64,000 nucleotides of DNA from Capsulimonas corticalis (GTDB taxonomy: Bacteria > Armatimonadota > Armatimonadia > Armatimonadales > Capsulimonadaceae): positions 1,054,001 to 1,118,000 of the forward strand of contig NZ_AP025739.1 of NCBI RefSeq assembly GCF_003574315.2, written 5' to 3'. The notes beneath the pieces were generated by a model. That model did not search any database, was not told the origin of the DNA, and saw only the letters and a list, made by a program, of their open reading frames with translations. Below are positions 60,067 through 64,000 of this stretch, piece by piece (within the stretch, counting starts at the first letter, position 1; every line of letters starts with the position of its first letter). The position numbers and the translations under genes are program-made.

Positions 60067-62334
60067 TTACGATTTGAGCGCGAGTTCGCGCGGCTGCGCC
60101 GCCAGCAGACTGACGTCCCGGATGGATTCCACGGCTTTGGCGACGTCCATGATCAGCGCGACGCGGCCGTCGCCCAGGATCGTGGCGCCGGAGAGGCCCG
60201 TGATGTCGCCCAGCAGCATTCCCAGCGACTTGATGACGACCTCCTGCTCACCGGCCAGCGCGTCGACGCAAAGTCCGATCTGCTTCTCGCCGAAGCCGAC
60301 GATCACAACATAGGCGTCATCGGGGATCCGGTCGGCGGCGGTGGCGCGGGGATTGCCGCACAGGACATCCGCGACATTCGCCAGCGGGACGGTCTTGCCG
60401 CGCAGAACGATCACGGCCTGCCCGCCGACGGTGCGGCGGACGATGCCGCCGTTGCTTTCGCCCAGACGCAGCATCTCGACCACCGAGCTCAGCGGAATGA
60501 CGTAAGTGCCGCCGCCCGCCTGCACCAGCAGGGCGCGGACGATCGCCAAAGTCAGCGGCAGATGGATCGTAAAGCGGGAGCCCTTCCCGACCTTGCTGTC
60601 GAGCAGGATGCGTCCGCCCAGCTTCTCCAGGTTCGAGCGCACGATGTCCATCCCGACGCCGCGGCCGGAGATATCGGAGATCGTCTGCGCCGTCGAGAAG
60701 CCCGAAGCGAAGATCAGGGACAGCGAGTCGCGATCGGTCATCAGATCGGCGGCGGCCTGGGTGATAATGCCCTTCTTGACGCCGGCGGCCTTGATCTTGA
60801 CGGGGTCAATGCCGCGCCCGTCGTCGGTGATCTCAATAACGATATGGTTTTCTTCGTGGCGCGCGCCGAGGGTCACCACGCCCACGCGCGGCTTGCCGGC
60901 GGCGATGCGGCCTTCCGGCTCTTCCACGCCATGGTCCACGGAGTTGCGCAGCAGGTGGATCAGCGGATCCCCCAGAACTTCCAGCACCGAGCGATCCAGC
61001 TCCGTCTCGCCGCCCAGCATCTGGAAATCGATCTCCTTGCCGGTCTTTTGCGCGAGGTCGCGGATCATGCGCGGCATCCTCTGGAAGACGCCGTCAATGG
61101 GCAGCATGCGCGCCTTCATGATCTCATCTTGCAGCTCGCCGGTGATGCGGGCGATTCGGTTCGTCGCTTCCAGCAAGTGGCTGGCGAGCTCGTCTTGCGG
61201 ATAACGCTCGCGCAGGTCGCCGCTGATGCGGGCGATCTGCGTTCGGTCGATCACCATCTCGCCGATCAGGTTCAGCAGGTTGTCCAGACGGGAAACATCG
61301 ACGCGGATCGTCTGCGAATGCTGCGCTGGCGCGGCGGCCTCCGCGGCTCGCGGGGCCGACTTGGCGGCGGGCGCTTCCGAGGATTTGGCGGCGGGCGCTT
61401 CCGGAGCCTTCGCAGCGGGCGCCTCGGCGGGTTTCGCCGGCGCCGCTTCGGCGACAGGAGCCGGAGCGCTTTCGACCAGCGCCAGGACCGGTTCCGGCGT
61501 GGCCTCCGCTGCGTCCGAAGCCGATGCTTCGGCGGCGGAAGCGACCACCTGGCCTTCCCACTGGCTCACGACGATCTTTTCGATCTCCGAGATTCGGCTC
61601 AGCGGGCTCATCACCTCATCATGGTTATGCTCGGTGGCGAAGAGAAGCTGGAACTTCAGGTCAAACGCCTCGTCCTCCAGCTGCTCCTCACGCGGATCGG
61701 AAACCAGGACGGTTCCCAGCGCTTCCAGAGCGCCCAGCACCATGAAGACCCGAACCGACTTCATCAGACACTCGGGGTTGAGCTCCACGCCGATATGGAA
61801 GACGCTGAGGCCCGAAGCGCGCGCTTCCTGAATGGCGGTCAGCTCAAAATCGCTCACGGGAATATCGATCGACGGGGCCGGCGCGGCTTCGACGGCGGCC
61901 GCTTCGGCGGCCGGCGCGGTCGAGGCCGGAGCCGCCTGTCCAAGGCGCAGGGCGTTGAGGCGGGCGACAAGGCCGGGAATATCTTTATCCGTCTCGGAAT
62001 CGTCGCTGTTATTGCTGACGGATTCCACAAGCGATGTCAGAGCGTCCAGACAATCCAGAAGGGCGTTGACGATATTCGTATCGACGCTTAGCTTGTCGTT
62101 TCGCAGATCGTCGAGGATGTTCTCCATCTCGTGAGTCAGATCGCCAATCGCCATGAAGCCCATGGCGCGGCTGGATCCCTTGAGCGTGTGGGCGGCGCGG
62201 AACAGCATCTGGAGCATCTCGATCGAGTGGTCTCCGCGCTCCATCTTCAGGATGTTGGTCTCAAGCAAATCGAGCTGCTCGCGACCTTCATCAAGAAATA
62301 CGCCGAGGTATTGGGACATATCTGTGTTAATCAT
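60067..62334 (-). CDS. cheA: Chemotaxis histidine kinase
   Basis: 755 aa if started at 62334 (MINTDMSQYL, with AGGA 8 nt upstream); Mets at 62343 and 62319 are alternatives. Domains in order: Hpt with phospho-His49 (FRAAHTLKGSSRAMGF), a P2-like response-regulator docking domain (about 165-260), a Pro/Ala linker of about 65 residues, dimerisation domain (VDVSRLDNLLNLIGEMVID), ATP-binding domain (HLLRNSVDHGVE, DDGRGID, GRGVGMDIV) and CheW-like receptor-coupling domain at the C-terminus. It autophosphorylates under receptor control and passes phosphate to CheB and CheY. No cheY is in this window. Confidence 0.96.
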   Translation of the reverse strand: MINTDMSQYLGVFLDEGREQLDLLETNILKMERGDHSIEMLQMLFRAAHTLKGSSRAMGFMAIGDLTHEMENILDDLRNDKLSVDTNIVNALLDCLDALTSLVESVSNNSDDSETDKDIPGLVARLNALRLGQAAPASTAPAAEAAAVEAAPAPSIDIPVSDFELTAIQEARASGLSVFHIGVELNPECLMKSVRVFMVLGALEALGTVLVSDPREEQLEDEAFDLKFQLLFATEHNHDEVMSPLSRISEIEKIVVSQWEGQVVASAAEASASDAAEATPEPVLALVESAPAPVAEAAPAKPAEAPAAKAPEAPAAKSSEAPAAKSAPRAAEAAAPAQHSQTIRVDVSRLDNLLNLIGEMVIDRTQIARISGDLRERYPQDELASHLLEATNRIARITGELQDEIMKARMLPIDGVFQRMPRMIRDLAQKTGKEIDFQMLGGETELDRSVLEVLGDPLIHLLRNSVDHGVEEPEGRIAAGKPRVGVVTLGARHEENHIVIEITDDGRGIDPVKIKAAGVKKGIITQAAADLMTDRDSLSLIFASGFSTAQTISDISGRGVGMDIVRSNLEKLGGRILLDSKVGKGSRFTIHLPLTLAIVRALLVQAGGGTYVIPLSSVVEMLRLGESNGGIVRRTVGGQAVIVLRGKTVPLANVADVLCGNPRATAADRIPDDAYVVIVGFGEKQIGLCVDALAGEQEVVIKSLGMLLGDITGLSGATILGDGRVALIMDVAKAVESIRDVSLLAAQPRELALKS

Positions 62335-62420
62335 AAGAATCATCCTGTCCGAGTTGGGAGTAAGCGCGTCAGATCATTACACAATTATTATCGGCGAACT
62401 CCCCGGAATCTTTACTAGTT

Positions 62421-63584
62421 TTAGCGCATGGCGGCGACGGAGCGCGATCGCAGCGAATCCGTCACCGCCGAAGCGAGATCATGCAGCGGCAGCAGATGCG
62501 TGACGCCGCCCAGATCGACCGCCGCCTTCGGCATGCCGTAGACGACGCACGTCGATTCATCCTCCGCGAACGTGACGGAGCCCAGGTCGTGCAGCGCCTT
62601 CATTCCGCGCGCGCCGTCCTTGCCCATCCCGGTCAGCAGAACCACGGTGGCCCGCGCGCCGTAAAGGCGATGGATGGACGCCAGCGTGACATCCACCGAA
62701 GGACGCACGCCATGCACTGGCGGCTCATCCGTCAAATGGATCGCGCCATGGCCGTCGACTTCCAAATGGCGGCCGCCCGGCGCAACCAGCGCGCATCCGG
62801 CGCGCAGAAGATCGCCTTCGGCGGCTTCGCGCACTTCAAAGGGCGATTCGGCGTCCAGACGCTTGGCGAGCGACGCCGTAAAGCCGGGAGGCATGTGCTG
62901 AACGATCAAAATGGGAACGTTCAGTCCCGCCGGCAGCGACGGAATCAATGTCTGGAGCGCGCGAGGGCCGCCCGTCGACGAGCCGACGACCAGGATGCCC
63001 CCGGCCCGAGAGCCGCCATGCATGACCGAAGCCGCCACGGGCGGCGCGGCCGGCGCGGCGGATAACCCGAGCGGAGCGCGCCGCGCCGGCGCTTCGGGCG
63101 CGGCCGGCTCCGGCCGCTTGATCACAAAATCGGGGACCGAAGCCGCGCGAGCGCTCGGACGGAACGGAGCATGCCGCAGGCGAGCGGTCGCCGCCATGCG
63201 GATCTTCACCAGAAGCTCCGCGGCGACTTTTTCAATGTCGAGCGAAATGGAGCCGGACGGCTTGCCGACGAAGTCGACGGCGCCCGCCTCCAAACATCGC
63301 ATGGTCATGTCCGCGCCAGCCTGAGTCAGCGAGGACAGCATGACGACCGCCGTGGGCCGTTTCTGCATGATCTCGGTCAAGGTCGTGTAACCGTCCTTGA
63401 CCGGCATCTCGATATCCAGAGTGATCACGTCGGGCTGCAGAGAGTCGAGCTTCTGCAGCGCATCCGCGCCGTCGCGAGCCTGACCGACAACCGTCATGCC
63501 GGCGTCACGAGAAACGATCTCGGTGATCATCTTGCGCATGAAGGCGGAATCATCCACCACGAGTACTTTGGTCGGTTCCGGCAT
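62421..63584 (-). CDS. cheB: Protein-glutamate methylesterase/glutaminase
   Basis: 387 aa. The receiver domain (1-125) has the acidic pocket at Asp11-Asp12 and phospho-Asp57 (TLDIEMP). A Pro/Ala-rich linker of about 60 residues leads to the methylesterase domain (about 195-380) with catalytic Ser in VGSSTGG, His in VQHMPPGF and Asp in TGMGKDGA. It removes methyl groups from chemoreceptors and closes the adaptation loop with CheR. It lies 86 nt before cheA in the same operon. Confidence 0.96.
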   Translation of the reverse strand: MPEPTKVLVVDDSAFMRKMITEIVSRDAGMTVVGQARDGADALQKLDSLQPDVITLDIEMPVKDGYTTLTEIMQKRPTAVVMLSSLTQAGADMTMRCLEAGAVDFVGKPSGSISLDIEKVAAELLVKIRMAATARLRHAPFRPSARAASVPDFVIKRPEPAAPEAPARRAPLGLSAAPAAPPVAASVMHGGSRAGGILVVGSSTGGPRALQTLIPSLPAGLNVPILIVQHMPPGFTASLAKRLDAESPFEVREAAEGDLLRAGCALVAPGGRHLEVDGHGAIHLTDEPPVHGVRPSVDVTLASIHRLYGARATVVLLTGMGKDGARGMKALHDLGSVTFAEDESTCVVYGMPKAAVDLGGVTHLLPLHDLASAVTDSLRSRSVAAMR

Positions 63585-63646
63585 TGCTTTACCAATCCGC
63601 AGGTGCGGAAATCAACAGGGCTGTATCAAGAAGTCGTCTGACGAAG

Positions 63647-64000
63647 TTACGCCGCTTTTTGCAGCTTCGTCAGCGCGTCGGCGTCCTGCGCGCAGGTCGT
63701 CAGCGTCTTGTAAACATCCAGCAGGATGATCAGGCGATCGTCGGCTTTGTTGTCGCCGCCGGACGCAATGCGTCCGATCCCGGTGATGCATTCGGTCTCC
63801 AGCGAGGCGACGAGCTGCGACGGCGGATCGATGGCCGACGCCGACAGGCGCAGGACTTCCGAGACCGCATCGACGATCAGGCCGGCCATGATGCCCTGCA
63901 CATCGACGATGACGATTCGCATCGCCTTCTTGCGCTCTTCCTCAATCGGCTCCAGGCCAAATCGATCGCGAAGATCGATCACGGGGATGATCCGGCCGCG
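63647..64000 (-). CDS. cheW: CheW-type coupling protein (5' end outside the window)
   Basis: The C-terminal 117 or so residues are visible; the frame runs off the end of the window. The reading RGRIIPVIDLRDRFGL and RIVIVDVQGIMAGLIVDAVSEVLRL are the most conserved CheW segments. CheW bridges receptors and CheA. The protein ends with ALTKLQKAA. An unusual feature is a nearly 25-residue segment between the last strands (GIGRIASGGDNKADDRLIIL). It is transcribed before cheB. Confidence 0.92.
   Translation of the reverse strand, partial: RGRIIPVIDLRDRFGLEPIEEERKKAMRIVIVDVQGIMAGLIVDAVSEVLRLSASAIDPPSQLVASLETECITGIGRIASGGDNKADDRLIILLDVYKTLTTCAQDADALTKLQKAA

Noticed and set aside
59422-62091. 889-codon open frame opposite cheR and cheA
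   Set aside because: A long antisense frame caused by codon bias; cheA and cheR motifs are unambiguous on the minus strand.

Overview
The window looks like a chromosomal segment of a GC-rich, Gram-negative-type soil or plant-surface bacterium, most likely Armatimonadota close to Capsulimonas. This is an inference from gene content, not a database result. The evidence is five DUF1559/H-X9-DG pseudopilins, three regulators that join a GntR winged helix to a LacI-type sensor, many secreted plant- and fungal-polysaccharide hydrolases, and a complete chemotaxis block. I see no insertion sequence, phage, CRISPR array, rRNA or tRNA.

Layout. Positions 0.4-14.2 kb hold a GH36 alpha-galactosidase convergent with a GH2 beta-galactosidase, then two tandem GntR-LacI regulators, two pseudopilins and a third GntR-LacI regulator. 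Positions 14.2-14.9 kb hold a PIN toxin-antitoxin pair; 15.0-16.7 kb pilT and a small Ser/Ala-rich protein; 16.7-21.9 kb the glycerol operon glpD-glpF-glpK and a divergent DeoR regulator. Positions 22-26.3 kb hold a metallo-beta-lactamase-fold protein, ilvD and a P-loop ATPase-nuclease behind a remarkable palindrome. Positions 26.3-30.5 kb are a GH42 - SIS isomerase - ROK kinase operon; 30.5-33.8 kb TetR, FAD monooxygenase and SDR genes. Positions 34-46.4 kb are mostly minus-strand secreted proteins: a glutaminase-A-like protein, GH64-RICIN, kelch-RICIN, a pilin-like micropeptide, GT2 and GH35. Positions 46.7-53.5 kb hold a chemoreceptor, three more pseudopilins, an ABC-transporter relic, a nitroreductase and an unusual SDR. 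Positions 53.6-59.1 kb hold an AraC regulator and three tandem paralogous membrane proteins, the third broken by a 10-bp duplication. Positions 59.2-64 kb are the minus-strand cluster cheW-cheB-cheA-cheR.

How the genes may work together. Secreted galactosidases and glucanases release sugars. The GH42-SIS-ROK operon could process and phosphorylate them inside the cell, and GntR-LacI regulators would sense them. A palindrome of form TTGGNNCCAA lies in the promoter spacer of GH2 and of two pseudopilins, with two more copies at nearly the same distances in both pilin promoters, and a near match lies before GH36. This suggests that carbohydrate-responsive regulators control surface pseudopilins and hydrolases together. 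Two other pseudopilins appear to be controlled by transcription attenuation through a conserved structured leader.

Most unusual items: the two-hairpin pilin leaders, the three-site operator arrays, the 54-bp palindrome with four copies of a 9-mer at exact 15-bp steps, and the triplicated family of membrane proteins with three PH-like repeats.
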